Shown piece after piece: positions 38,022 through 47,312 of a DNA stretch of 64,000 nt; the stretch's first letter is position 1, and each line of letters opens with the position of its first letter. Made by a program: the position numbers and the translations under genes. Below the pieces are notes generated by a model. That model saw only the letters and a list, made by a program, of their open reading frames with translations, did no database searches and was not told the DNA's origin. This stretch comes from UBA1941 sp046329575 (GTDB lineage Bacteria; Bacteroidota; Bacteroidia; Chitinophagales; LD1), in assembly GCA_046329575.1 (NCBI GenBank), contig JAXLUJ010000009.1, positions 1-64,000 of the forward strand, in the 5' to 3' direction.

Positions 38022-38426
38022 ATGAAAAAGCTGATACTCTTGATTCCGATTCTTATGATTGGCGCTTTGTCTAGTGTTTTATACGGCACCACTCCTGAAA
38101 CGGGAAAACACGAGTTTAAACATACGATGGGAGACGTTAGTTTTGACATCGAAAGGTCGAGAAGCGAAGTGATCTTGCACTTTCAATCAGAGTTCTTTAA
38201 AGATTATGAGCAGATACTGGTAGAGCGAAGTGGTGAAGGTAGCGGCGGTTTCAATGGTTGTAAAGTAATTAACTTGAACGAAGTGAAAACGGATGGCAAC
38301 TACTTCAAAAGCACCGATCGTTTTCCTTTATCAGCACAAAAAGATTCGTACTACCGAATCAAAACAATTGCCAAGGATGGGGTTACGAAAACCTTTCCTC
38401 CGGTAAAACTGGACGCTGTTCAGTAA
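38022..38426 (+). CDS. Small secreted protein, unknown function
   Basis: 134 residues with a signal peptide (LILLIPILMIGALSSVLYG, cleavage near residue 22). The mature part is beta-rich and acidic-basic mixed (GDVSFDIERSRSEVILHFQ, YYRIKTIAKDGVTKTF). The phrase QILVERSGEGSGGF resembles the short Ig-like modules of Bacteroidota. It is divergent from the TerB-DnaJ gene and ends before a strong terminator. Confidence 0.75.
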   Translation: MKKLILLIPILMIGALSSVLYGTTPETGKHEFKHTMGDVSFDIERSRSEVILHFQSEFFKDYEQILVERSGEGSGGFNGCKVINLNEVKTDGNYFKSTDRFPLSAQKDSYYRIKTIAKDGVTKTFPPVKLDAVQ

Positions 38427-38463
38427 TAGGTTGTCTTCATATCAAGGTTTCATAAATAGGGTT

Positions 38464-38489
38464 AGCCTCCCCGTAAGGAGGCTTTTTTT
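38464..38489 (+). terminator. Intrinsic terminator
   Basis: AGCCTCC (38464-38470) pairs perfectly with GGAGGCT (38477-38483) around a 6-base loop, followed by a T run to 38489. It separates the small secreted protein gene from convergent sufE. Confidence 0.85.
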
Positions 38490-38504
38490 ATGCCCATAAG
38501 TGAG

Positions 38505-38918
38505 CTACAGTAAGGCATTCGCGTAATTTCTGATTTTTAGAATCATGGCGCTTAATCCGTTAGCGCGTTGCGAACTGAGGTGTTCCCGAAGATTGGTCTT
38601 TTCAATAAAAGTAAGGTGAGCATTTAAAATCTCATCGGCAGTGCGATGATTGAGTACTCGCAATAACAATGCTACAATTCCTTTGGTAATAGCGGTATTG
38701 GAGTCGGCCTCGAACGAAAGTTGGTCACCATCTTTCAGCGCTCGCAGCCATACCTTTGATTGACAGCCTTTAACCAGAAAATCATCGGTTTTAAAATCGG
38801 GATTCATCTCAGAAAGTAGCTTTCCTTGTTCGATGATGTATTCATAACGTTCCATGGGGTCATCGAAGAAATTCATTTCCTCAATGATTTCTTCTTCAAC
38901 AGCTGCAATCGTTTTCAT
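38505..38918 (-). CDS. sufE: SufE-type sulfur acceptor
   Basis: 137 residues. The active-site Cys is residue 52 in LVKGCQSKVWL. The flanking helices (MERYEYIIEQGKLL and RTADEILNAHLTF) match SufE. It takes sulfur from the SufS cysteine desulfurase for Fe-S assembly, relevant to LipA. It overlaps the GNAT gene by 4 bp (ATGA), so expression is coupled. Confidence 0.94.
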   Translation of the reverse strand: MKTIAAVEEEIIEEMNFFDDPMERYEYIIEQGKLLSEMNPDFKTDDFLVKGCQSKVWLRALKDGDQLSFEADSNTAITKGIVALLLRVLNHRTADEILNAHLTFIEKTNLREHLSSQRANGLSAMILKIRNYANALL

Positions 38919-39346
38919 AATAAACTTTTTTCAAAATGATGACTAGCCAAATGGAAACCGTGATTCAGGTATAATCGGTGTGCGGTGCGCCTTTCCGCCC
39001 AATATCCTGAATCGAGATGCACATTGGCACACTGATTCTGGCGGCCAAATTCATCAATAAATTCCAACAAGGCCGTAGCGTACCCTTTTCCCCGCGATTC
39101 CGGCAGGGTTATCAAATCGTCGATGTAAATGTTCTTTCCGCGATAGAAATAATAGTTCATACGGAAAACCGCCACAGCGGGAGCATCGGTATCGTGATCG
39201 ATGTAGATAATTTTGGCGCCTTCACTTAATAACAGATTGGCCTTCAATAGAAATTCTTCCGGATTCAGATGAGGCCTTAACGTGAGTAATGCCTTCCTGC
39301 ACTTGAGCAGGGTTTGGTTGTTTTCTGCAAATAAAATAGTTGCCAT
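38915..39346 (-). CDS. GNAT family acetyltransferase
   Basis: 143 residues. The acetyl-CoA-binding motif A is LPESRGKGYATALLEFIDE, with the R/Q-x-x-G-x-G/A pattern. The N-terminal part has SEGAKIIYIDHDTDAPAVAV. Substrate unknown. It is translationally coupled upstream of sufE. Confidence 0.88.
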   Translation of the reverse strand: MATILFAENNQTLLKCRKALLTLRPHLNPEEFLLKANLLLSEGAKIIYIDHDTDAPAVAVFRMNYYFYRGKNIYIDDLITLPESRGKGYATALLEFIDEFGRQNQCANVHLDSGYWAERRTAHRLYLNHGFHLASHHFEKSLL

Positions 39347-39496
39347 GCCATGAAATTAGAAAACCATTGATGGCATCGGCTGTTTCTAATTGAAAACAAC
39401 ACCCGGCATTTCTCCACACCGTATGCACAACCGTTTTGACGCTCTGTTTCGATTTAATTTTATTCGCCTTCCCATTTTTGACCATAATGTTGTGAT

Positions 39497-42094
39497 ATGA
39501 CGAACGACCAAAACAGTGAAGTGCCTGTGCCACAAGGCGATGGAACCACGCATGTGGATGGCCTATTTAAGAACTGGTTTCTCGACTATGCCAGTTATGT
39601 GATTCTGGAGCGAGCCGTTCCCGCTGTGGAAGATGGGCTGAAGCCGGTACAACGCCGCATTTTGCATGCCTTATACCAAATGGATGACGGGCGGTTCCAC
39701 AAGGTGGCTAATGTGATTGGGCAAACCATGCAGTTCCACCCTCATGGCGACGCCAGTATTGGCGATGCTTTGGTAAATATTGGTCAGAAGGAACTGCTTT
39801 TTGATACTCAAGGTAACTGGGGCGATGTGCGCACCGGCGACGCCGCCGCTGCACCCCGATACATTGAAGTAAGGTTATCGAAATTTGCCAAAGATGTGGC
39901 TTTTAATCCCGATACTACCGAATGGCAACTCAGCTACGACGGTAGGAAAAAAGAGCCGGTTACTTTACCGATGAAGTTTCCGCTGTTATTGTTTCAGGGA
40001 ACTGATGGTATTGCCGTAGGCCTTTCTACCAAAATTCTGCCCCATAATTTTGTAGAACTCATCAAAGGATCTATTGACATTCTTAAGGGAAAAAGAGTAA
40101 AGTTATATCCCGACTTTCCTACCGGTGGATTTGTTGACGTAAGCGAATATAATGGCGGTGCGCGCGGCGGGAAAGTGAAAGTTCGCGCAAGAATTGAAGT
40201 GCAGGACAAGAAAACACTTGTAATTCGCGAGATTCCTTTTGGAACTACAGTGAGTTCCTTGATCGATTCAATTCTGAAAGCGAACGATAAAGGAAAAATC
40301 AAGGTAAAAAAGGTAATCGATAATACCGCTAAAGATGTGGAGATCATTATCGATTTGGCGCCCGGTACAGATCCCGATGTGACCATTGATGCTTTATATG
40401 CGTTTACCGATTGCCAAACTTCCATATCCATGAATGCTTGCGTGATAGCAGGTGAGAAGCCGGTATTCATTTCAGTGGAAGATATTTTGAGAATCGCCAC
40501 TGATAACACCTTGCGCTTGCTGAAGCTGGAACTGGAAATTAAGCAACAGGAATTGAATGAAAAATGGCACTTCAGTTCGCTGGAAAAAATATTTATTGAA
40601 AAACGGATTTACCGAAATATTGAAGAAGCTGAAACCTGGGAGGAAGTAATTTCGACCATCGATAAAGGGTTGAAGCCTTATAAAAAGATGTTTCGAAGAG
40701 AAATTACAGTTGAAGACATTACCAGATTAACCGAGATAAAGATCAAGCGGATTTCGAAGTTCGATAGCTTTAAGGCTGATGAGGAGATCAAAGGTCTTGA
40801 AGCCGCATTAGTACAAGTAGCTCATGATCTTGCGCATCTCACGGAATTTGCCATCGCATTCTTCGAGGAACTTTTACGCAAATATTCAAAAGGTAGAGAA
40901 CGCAAAACCGAGATCAGAGGGTTTGAGACGATTGAGGTGAAGCATGTGGTGGCCAACAATGCCAAGTTGTATGTGAACCGTGCTGAAGGCTTTTTCGGTA
41001 CCGGGCTGAAGAAGGATGAGCTGGTTTGTGAGTGTTCCGATATCGACGATATCATCGCTATTACTAAGGGTGGAAAGCTAATGGTGGTGAGGCTTGGCGA
41101 TAAGAAGTTTGTTGGAAAAGAGATCATTCATATTGCTGTTTGGAAGAAAAATGATGAACGCACCGGATACAACGCCGTTTATTATGATGGCGCTTCGAAG
41201 CGCACCTTTGTAAAGCGATTTCATGTTACAGGTGTAACACGTGATAAAGAATACGATCTTACACAAGGCACCTCCGGCTCGAAGTTGTTGTACTTGTCGG
41301 TAAACAGTAATTCAGAAGCGGAGGTGATTCGCATACAACTGCATCCCAGCTCGGCTGCGCGTATCAAGGAATTTGATTTTGATTTTAGTACGCTTGACTT
41401 GAAGGGCAGGGGAGCCGTTGGGAACATTCTTACGAAATTTCCAGTGCGGAAAGTGGAACTGAAAGAAAAAGGAAAAAGTACTATCGGAGGGCTGAAACTA
41501 TGGATAGACGAGAAGTTTGGCCGTTTAGTAATGGAAGAAAATTCGAAAGCGAAATACCTTGGTGAATTTCATTCGGGCGATCAAATAATTGTTGCTTACA
41601 AAGACGGCAACCTGGAACTCACCAATTATGAGCTCACGAATAAGTATGAGATGGACGATATTCTTTCCATTGAAAAGTTTGATCGCGAGAAAGTGTACAG
41701 TGCAGTATATTTTGATGGCGATAGTAAGCAGTACTATGTGAAACGTTTCAAGGTAGAATTGAAAACCGAAAAACTAAAATCGGCCATCACCACCGAACAT
41801 CGCGATTCCAAATTGGCTGTTTTTACCGGCAAACAAGAGCCGATAGTGAAGTACAATTATTTAAAAGGCAAGGAAAAGGAAAAGATTGAAACAGAAGTGA
41901 AGCTCACCGATATCATTGATATAAAAGGCTGGAAAGCTTTGGGCAACCGGCTTTCACAGTTCCTGGTAACAGGTAAAATTATAGATATAACACCTGAAGA
42001 AGAAATTCCGTTACACACCGGCGATACGGTAGAGTGGGACCTAAAACCCAGCGCCAAGGCTAAGGAAAAGGGCAATCAGGGCGATCTGTTTTAA
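39497..42094 (+). CDS. parC: DNA topoisomerase IV subunit A
   Basis: 865 residues. The active-site Tyr122 lies in AAAPRYIEVRLSKF. DNA gyrase/topo IV core blocks: DGLKPVQRRILHALYQMDDG and QTMQFHPHGDASIGDALVN. The C-terminal domain is a pinwheel of repeats such as VVRLGDKKFVGKEI. It decatenates chromosomes. The parE partner is not in the window. The distinction from gyrase A rests on the C-terminal domain; gyrA is possible but less likely. Confidence 0.93.
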   Translation: MTNDQNSEVPVPQGDGTTHVDGLFKNWFLDYASYVILERAVPAVEDGLKPVQRRILHALYQMDDGRFHKVANVIGQTMQFHPHGDASIGDALVNIGQKELLFDTQGNWGDVRTGDAAAAPRYIEVRLSKFAKDVAFNPDTTEWQLSYDGRKKEPVTLPMKFPLLLFQGTDGIAVGLSTKILPHNFVELIKGSIDILKGKRVKLYPDFPTGGFVDVSEYNGGARGGKVKVRARIEVQDKKTLVIREIPFGTTVSSLIDSILKANDKGKIKVKKVIDNTAKDVEIIIDLAPGTDPDVTIDALYAFTDCQTSISMNACVIAGEKPVFISVEDILRIATDNTLRLLKLELEIKQQELNEKWHFSSLEKIFIEKRIYRNIEEAETWEEVISTIDKGLKPYKKMFRREITVEDITRLTEIKIKRISKFDSFKADEEIKGLEAALVQVAHDLAHLTEFAIAFFEELLRKYSKGRERKTEIRGFETIEVKHVVANNAKLYVNRAEGFFGTGLKKDELVCECSDIDDIIAITKGGKLMVVRLGDKKFVGKEIIHIAVWKKNDERTGYNAVYYDGASKRTFVKRFHVTGVTRDKEYDLTQGTSGSKLLYLSVNSNSEAEVIRIQLHPSSAARIKEFDFDFSTLDLKGRGAVGNILTKFPVRKVELKEKGKSTIGGLKLWIDEKFGRLVMEENSKAKYLGEFHSGDQIIVAYKDGNLELTNYELTNKYEMDDILSIEKFDREKVYSAVYFDGDSKQYYVKRFKVELKTEKLKSAITTEHRDSKLAVFTGKQEPIVKYNYLKGKEKEKIETEVKLTDIIDIKGWKALGNRLSQFLVTGKIIDITPEEEIPLHTGDTVEWDLKPSAKAKEKGNQGDLF

Positions 42095-42097
42095 TAA

Positions 42098-42127
42098 AAA
42101 AGGGTTCAGTTGCTGCTGAACCCTTTT
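42098..42127. terminator. Bidirectional terminator between parC and the coiled-coil gene
   Basis: AAAAGGGTTCAG (42098-42109) pairs with CTGAACCCTTTT (42116-42127) around six bases. The A/T runs on both sides allow termination in both directions, fitting the convergent genes. Confidence 0.8.
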
Positions 42128-42134
42128 CAATTTG

Positions 42135-43058
42135 TTAGGCAAGAAGTACAGCTCCTTTACCCACCATCCGCTGGCCCTGATAAATTTCAACTCGATAATT
42201 GCCGGGAGCATTTATATATCGAGTCCAATACACTACCACCTTTTTGCTTTTTTGATTCCAGGTAATATTGGTCTTTTTAGTGAACTTAATTGGTTTGGAA
42301 GCGGTTTCCGTTCCGGGAATAACCCCTGAACCTTGTTCATCAACAGTTATTGTTTCTCCTCTTGGATTGATGATGCGAACGTACAAAGGGAAACTTCCCG
42401 GATCGAGCGCTTTATTAGCTCCGATTTCAAAACTAATCTTAAGACTTTCGGCATGTTTGGCTTTTGACACCACAGCTTCGGTTCCATTATTTTTTCTTCT
42501 GATTGCTTCAACCGAAATAGCAGGCAGCGATAAGTACGAGGCTTCTGTAATTTTATCGGTGAGTTGTTGGGTAGTTTCTTTTTCGCAATTCAGGTCAGTA
42601 AACAGTTGCGCTTTTTCCTCAGTGAGTTGTTGATTTTTTTGAGCGTACTCATCAACCTTCTTCTGCAAACCATTTATGGAAACCTCATATTGAGTAATCA
42701 TTCGCCGCGCTTTGTTCAAACCTTCTACCGTTAAAGTGTTGCTGGAATAAGCCTGTGCCAATTGCGATTTGGCCGAATCAATCATCGCTTGTTTTTCGGC
42801 TATTATTTTATCTAGGTCGGCATTCTTACCCTTGAGGCTGCCAATCTGCAAACTGGCATTGTCGAGCGAATCGGTGATGGCATTGTATTGCGATTCCAAA
42901 GTATCATAGGTTTGCTTCAATGCTGTTTTCTCAGTTATCACCATTGCCTTTTCTTCACTGCGATTCACTAGCAGGTAGAGCGTTACGCCATTCAAAACCA
43001 GCAGCACCGCAATTACACCTATCAGGATTTTAATTTTGTTTGCATCATGGGTTGCCAT
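42135..43058 (-). CDS. Membrane-anchored coiled-coil protein, unknown function
   Basis: 307 residues from the ATG at 43058; the frame is open to a TTG at 43112 but without family sequence. One membrane segment (about residues 10-30, ILIGVIAVLLVLNGVTLYLL), a long coiled coil (about 40-180, for example LKGKNADLDKIIAEKQAMID), then a beta domain. The C-terminus has YRVEIYQGQRMVGKGAVLL. It may anchor a partner at the envelope; I recognise no family. Confidence 0.8.
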   Translation of the reverse strand: MATHDANKIKILIGVIAVLLVLNGVTLYLLVNRSEEKAMVITEKTALKQTYDTLESQYNAITDSLDNASLQIGSLKGKNADLDKIIAEKQAMIDSAKSQLAQAYSSNTLTVEGLNKARRMITQYEVSINGLQKKVDEYAQKNQQLTEEKAQLFTDLNCEKETTQQLTDKITEASYLSLPAISVEAIRRKNNGTEAVVSKAKHAESLKISFEIGANKALDPGSFPLYVRIINPRGETITVDEQGSGVIPGTETASKPIKFTKKTNITWNQKSKKVVVYWTRYINAPGNYRVEIYQGQRMVGKGAVLLA

Positions 43059-43121
43059 AGGAAGTTGTTTCCCTGAAATTGCAACCCATGTGCCTGAGAT
43101 TTTATTTCCCAAAACGGGAAA

Positions 43122-44711
43122 TCAACGGGCAATCACCATTTGCGCTACTTGCTGAATTACTCCATTTTGAAAACGGGCATAATAAACACCGGGTTCGTAA
43201 TCTTCATTTTCAAATCGCACCGTGTAGGTTCCGGCATCCATCACTTCGTCAATCGGTTTGCGGATCAGTTTACCTTCCATATTAAAAATCTGGATCATCG
43301 TATGCCCGCCACCTGTTGTAAACTTAATTTGTGTGGATTGGGCGAAAGGGTTAGGGGAATTACTGATGAGTTGCACACCTGCCTTATTGTTAATTTCGTG
43401 AACCGCTGAGGTGCAATCGGCACTATTGATCATGGGAATGCGTTGGAAGTTTTGAAGCAATACTGAACTAATATCGCTTTGTGGAACGCAGAACCAATCT
43501 TGCAGAATGGAGGCATAAACCGAACGAAAATCGTATTGCATGGGCAGATTGTCGTTCACGCCTACAGTTGACGGTATTTGTGGATTGGTGCCTGAAATGC
43601 CGGATTGTACCTGATTGCCAAATATAAAAACCGGCGCGGCAGCGCCGTGGTCGGTACCCAGTGAAGCATTTGATTTGATTCTTCTGCCAAATTCCGAGAA
43701 AGTCATTCCAATCACGCGATCGGCCGCACCTAATTGCTGAAGATCGTCTTGAAATACTTTGATAGCTGCTGATAATTCACTAAGCAAATTGGCATGAACC
43801 CCGAAATCGGTATTGCCACTTACTACTTGTGAAGAGTGTGTGTCGTAACTACCATCACTTTGCGTACTTACCATGTACACGCGGGTCTTCAAACCGCCTG
43901 CAATTAACCGCGCTACGGCTTTTAACTGTTCGCCAAGTTTATTACCTGCCGGGTAAATAAGTTGAGGTGTAGTAACCGAATTGTAAGCGTTCGTTACCAC
44001 CGAAGCATATTGGTTAGTTTGTTTGGCTACTTCGCGGATATAACTCAATTCTTTTCCGGCAGGCGTGGCCGGTGCGGCATCGGTAATACCATTTGCCAGA
44101 TTGTAAATGGAAGAAGGATCGGCTATGCTCATGGCCATATTCACCTGCGGGCCCTGAAAAACCGGCGACAGAAAATAGCCGATTTGAATTGCCAGCGGAT
44201 CAGGCATGGTGGCATTGGGATAGCCGTTTGGATAGTTGGCGTATTCATAGCTAAGGTGCCTGCCCGACCAACCTGTTGTGAGCACCTGATTGCTATCGGC
44301 GCCCGTAAGCCAAATGTCGGTAGAACGGAAATGAGAATAATTCGGATTGGGATAGCCCACGCCTTGAACAATGTGCATTTTTCCGGCATTGAACAATTCC
44401 TGCATACCCGTCATTTTGGGATGCAAACCGGTGGCCGTAGTCCCATTCAGCGGCAGTACCTTATTCTGTGCAATCATGATATTGCTGCGGGCATTTGAGA
44501 GCGGGCTGTACTGATCAACCGGAATAACACAGTTCAGTCCGTCATTACCTCCTACCATTTGTATAAGCACCAGCACATGGTCGGTTTCTACCGATGCGCC
44601 GGTGAGCGCCTCCAAAAATGGCGAAGCGCCAAATGCCTTAACGGGTAAGCCGTTCAGCAATGCAGGAAGTACAGCTACGGGAGTGGTTTTTAGAAAGTCG
44701 CGTCTTTTCAT
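43122..44711 (-). CDS. DUF1501 family protein with twin-Arg N-terminus and T9SS sorting domain
   Basis: 529 residues. The start MKRRDFLKTTPVAVLPALL has a twin-Arg motif (RR at 3-4), so export may be by Tat. DUF1501 blocks include VLVLIQMVGGNDGLN, QGVGYPNPNYSHFRS, GVHANLLSELSAAI and GMTFSEFGRRIKSNASLGTDHG. DUF1501 proteins belong to the sulfatase/alkaline-phosphatase-like group of unknown substrate. The C-terminus, SNSPNPFAQSTQIKFT and GVYYARFQNG, is a type A sorting domain. The DUF1800 gene lies 16 bp upstream. Confidence 0.92.
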   Translation of the reverse strand: MKRRDFLKTTPVAVLPALLNGLPVKAFGASPFLEALTGASVETDHVLVLIQMVGGNDGLNCVIPVDQYSPLSNARSNIMIAQNKVLPLNGTTATGLHPKMTGMQELFNAGKMHIVQGVGYPNPNYSHFRSTDIWLTGADSNQVLTTGWSGRHLSYEYANYPNGYPNATMPDPLAIQIGYFLSPVFQGPQVNMAMSIADPSSIYNLANGITDAAPATPAGKELSYIREVAKQTNQYASVVTNAYNSVTTPQLIYPAGNKLGEQLKAVARLIAGGLKTRVYMVSTQSDGSYDTHSSQVVSGNTDFGVHANLLSELSAAIKVFQDDLQQLGAADRVIGMTFSEFGRRIKSNASLGTDHGAAAPVFIFGNQVQSGISGTNPQIPSTVGVNDNLPMQYDFRSVYASILQDWFCVPQSDISSVLLQNFQRIPMINSADCTSAVHEINNKAGVQLISNSPNPFAQSTQIKFTTGGGHTMIQIFNMEGKLIRKPIDEVMDAGTYTVRFENEDYEPGVYYARFQNGVIQQVAQMVIAR

Positions 44712-44727
44712 AAGTTGGTATTTAGGA

Positions 44728-46380
44728 TTAGCTGAGTTGATATTCCGAGGAGTTCATCAAATATTTCAGTACGTAGCGCAACCGGGTTTCCACTACATTG
44801 CGTTTCACCATGTCAGAAGGATTGGCGATGTAATCGTTCCAGGCATTGGTCCAATAGTAGTTCTGAGTTTGGCCACCCAATAAACCATATTGCCGCAAAT
44901 AATCTTTCACGGTTTGTGAAACATCCAGCATATACAACTGGTTGAGGATATCATCAATTAAGGCTATGGGATCATCGGGAGTTGCAAACTGTGAGGCATA
45001 CACTATGGCATCAATTTGCAGTTTAAATGTATTGCCGCCGGCTGAAACCGAAAAGCCGGTGTACAGCAGCGCATCCGTGATTTGATTGCGAAGGGGAAGC
45101 GTAGAACTATTGATCCAAAGTTCATGGAATTGCGGTAGCTGGTAATATTCCGTCCAGCCCGAAACAGATGGCGGATCGAGCAGGTCCTGGCCCAGAGTGA
45201 TGCTAAAATAATCAGTTGTTAGCCAGGTTCGGTAATTGAGCGGTATGTCACTTGAAACGGGCATGGCCACTTTATATTCCCGGCAAAGCCCGGCAAGAAA
45301 ATCCACAGGCGATTTGATTACACAACCGTAATTGAGCACATCAAAAAAGTGTTCGCTTTTGAAAAGCGTATCAAGCGCGGTTTTAATGTTGTAATTGGAA
45401 TTTCTGAAAATAGTGGCCAACGGCTCAATGATGTTGGTTTCTACAGTGGCATCAATATCGTAGTAAACAAAGAAGCGATATAGTTTTCTGCAAATGTATT
45501 TGGCTACTTCCTGTTGATTGAAGATCATGGTGAGCAAGTCGTCTAATTCATTAGCGCCGGCTGCTCCACTTTGGCCGGTAATCACGGTGTTATTATAAAA
45601 AGAAGAAAACTGTTTGTTGGTGGTATCGTGCGCAGTGCTATCGAAATAGCTGGTGTAATTGGTGTTGATACGATAGCCGGAAAGCACACGGGCCGCCATT
45701 TGCACATCTGACTCGGTATAATGGTTTGCCAGATCTTTACCAACGGTGAACAGCTCTTGTAACTCGCGTCCGTAGTTCTCATCGGGTGCTGCTGCCGAAT
45801 TTTGATCGCCATTCAAAAAGCGCAGCATGGCAGGATCGAGTGTTATGGCTTTTACGAATTGTTTGAAATCGCCAAAAGCATTCTGGCGTATAGTGTTCAG
45901 GTACAAATATCCGGCAATGGGAAACTGATAAGCGGAAAGTTGCGTAGCGAAATGATTGTGCCAGAACAGCACTAATTTTTCTTCGATTGATCGGTTTTGA
46001 TTTACCATTAAGCCGAACCACCACGCTTTGAGCGACTGTTGCCGTACGCCAAGCGACATTGGTTGATTCGAAAAATCGGTTACCCAAGTGGCACCGGGTG
46101 CAACTACCGTATCGGTGTATTGCTCGTTGTAATTGTTTACCGGCGGCGAAGGTGGTGTTCCTGCGGTGAGCAGTTCATCTACGGCCTGCGTCATGGTACG
46201 GGTGAGGAAATAATCGATATCCGATTTTGAAGCGCCGAACATGGTGCGTTTTAATAGATGGGTTACCTGGCGTATGCCCCAGGTTCCGGTGTAAGTGGCT
46301 AAAGTTGTAGTACTGCGTTGGCCTGAGGGTCTGGCATAGGGAACATGCACTTCCGCAGCAGGTAGTAACAAATCATTCAT
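44728..46380 (-). CDS. DUF1800 family protein
   Basis: 550 residues. Typical features: VTHLLKRTMFGASKSDIDYFL near residue 45, FWHNHFATQLSAY, GRELQELFTVGKDLAN, DVQMAARVLSGY and PSVSGWTEYYQ. No clear signal peptide is seen at the N-terminus. DUF1800 and DUF1501 genes are a frequent pair in Bacteroidota and other phyla; roles are poorly known. The DUF1501 gene follows, so they are probably co-expressed. Confidence 0.92.
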   Translation of the reverse strand: MNDLLLPAAEVHVPYARPSGQRSTTTLATYTGTWGIRQVTHLLKRTMFGASKSDIDYFLTRTMTQAVDELLTAGTPPSPPVNNYNEQYTDTVVAPGATWVTDFSNQPMSLGVRQQSLKAWWFGLMVNQNRSIEEKLVLFWHNHFATQLSAYQFPIAGYLYLNTIRQNAFGDFKQFVKAITLDPAMLRFLNGDQNSAAAPDENYGRELQELFTVGKDLANHYTESDVQMAARVLSGYRINTNYTSYFDSTAHDTTNKQFSSFYNNTVITGQSGAAGANELDDLLTMIFNQQEVAKYICRKLYRFFVYYDIDATVETNIIEPLATIFRNSNYNIKTALDTLFKSEHFFDVLNYGCVIKSPVDFLAGLCREYKVAMPVSSDIPLNYRTWLTTDYFSITLGQDLLDPPSVSGWTEYYQLPQFHELWINSSTLPLRNQITDALLYTGFSVSAGGNTFKLQIDAIVYASQFATPDDPIALIDDILNQLYMLDVSQTVKDYLRQYGLLGGQTQNYYWTNAWNDYIANPSDMVKRNVVETRLRYVLKYLMNSSEYQLS

Positions 46381-46494
46381 GATTTCAAATTTTATGGAAA
46401 GCGATCAACTTACTTTAAAGATAAATAATTGACCTTTGAAAAAAGGAATAGTTTAAACGCCGCTTTTGTGGAATGAATATTTAAAGGAACGAAT

Positions 46495-47112
46495 GTGTGG
46501 TGGCAATATGTTTTAGTGTTTATAGGTTCGATGTTGGTGGACATTGTACCATTTCCTTTTCTGCCGGCATTCACGGTGATGATTGCATTGCAGTTGATTT
46601 TTAAACTGAATATTTGGTTAGTGATCATTGCCGGCGTAGCCGGTTCCATTTTGGGCCGCTACATTCTTACGTTGTACATTCCCAAATTGTCGGCAAAAAT
46701 CTTCAACACTTCCAAGAATGAAGACGTACAGTATTTGGGTAAGAAAATGAAACAAAATCGGTGGAAGGGCCACGGATTGGTGCTTTTGTATTCGCTTTTG
46801 CCATTGCCTACCACACCCTTGTTTTTGGCAGCAGGAATGGCGCGGCTGAGTCCGCTTTTTGTGATACCTGGTTTTTTTGTAGGGAAATTCATTAGCGATA
46901 CGGCTGCCGTTACGTTGGGCGATTATGCGGCAAAAAGCACGAATGATCTTGTACACGGCATAGTATCGTGGAAAACATGGGTAAGCCTTGCTGTTGGCCT
47001 GGTATTGCTTTGTGCGCTATTGTTTATCGACTGGCGCACTTTATTGCAACAAAAAAAGTTGCGGTTGCGGTTTAAGATTTGGAAGAAAGGAGAGGGGAGA
47101 AGAGAAAGATGA
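46495..47112 (+). CDS. VTT-domain (DedA/SNARE-associated) membrane protein
   Basis: 205 residues from a GTG at 46495, the only usable start after an upstream stop; an AAAGGA stretch lies a few bases before it. Helices include VFIGSMLVDIVPFPFLPAF and IIAGVAGSILGRYILTLYI. The central YSLLPLPTTPLFLAAGMARL is the VTT-type block. A basic tail ends in GRRER. DedA-like proteins act in lipid movement at the inner membrane. The 3' end runs into a heptamer tandem repeat. Confidence 0.85.
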   Translation: MWWQYVLVFIGSMLVDIVPFPFLPAFTVMIALQLIFKLNIWLVIIAGVAGSILGRYILTLYIPKLSAKIFNTSKNEDVQYLGKKMKQNRWKGHGLVLLYSLLPLPTTPLFLAAGMARLSPLFVIPGFFVGKFISDTAAVTLGDYAAKSTNDLVHGIVSWKTWVSLAVGLVLLCALLFIDWRTLLQQKKLRLRFKIWKKGEGRRER

Positions 47113-47153
47113 AAGATGAGAGATGAGAGATGAGAGATGAAAGATGAGAACTG
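47105..47153. repeat. Seven-base tandem repeat
   Basis: About seven units of a 7-bp motif, AAAGATG or AGAGATG, with the last ones decayed. It starts in the last codons of the VTT gene (stop at 47110-47112) and runs into the 152-bp repeat. Unit length differs from a codon multiple. Confidence 0.85.
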
Positions 47154-47157
47154 AGCG

Positions 47158-47309
47158 TTCCGTGAGGGGGCGGAAAGGCGAGCCGAAGGCGAGGCCCGAA
47201 ACGAAGTGAAGGGCGGAAGCGATAGCGTACCCTTGCAGCACCCGACCCCGCCTGTGGCTGTTGCCTGGCGAATTGGCTGAAGATGCTTGGCGGGGGCACG
47301 GCAAAAAAA
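47158..47309 (-). repeat. Dispersed 152-bp intergenic repeat, copy A
   Basis: Reads on the minus strand from a T7 run then GCCGTGCCCCCGCC to CCCCCTCACGGAA. A second copy at 56345-56466 plus 59210-59242 aligns without gaps, with about nine mismatches counted by eye. The stem CCCCGCC / GGCGGGG is conserved in both, as is the hairpin GCCTTCGGC. It fills most of the 200-bp gap between the convergent VTT and SecB-like genes. It could be a REP-like or terminator-associated element. A copy occurs on each strand. Confidence 0.88.
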
Positions 47310-47312
47310 CAA

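Noticed and set aside
47105..47153. CRISPR or direct-repeat array
   Set aside because: Seven-base units without spacers are a simple tandem repeat, not a CRISPR array; no Cas genes are present.
47041..47304. Minus-strand frame in repeat copy A and a similar plus-strand frame in copy B (MPCPRQA...HRRGRVLQGYAIASALHF)
   Set aside because: Both fall in the dispersed repeat, start at TTG, and their differences are largely amino-acid changing (SSAN versus AAVN), so coding constraint is not evident; the signal is the repeat itself.
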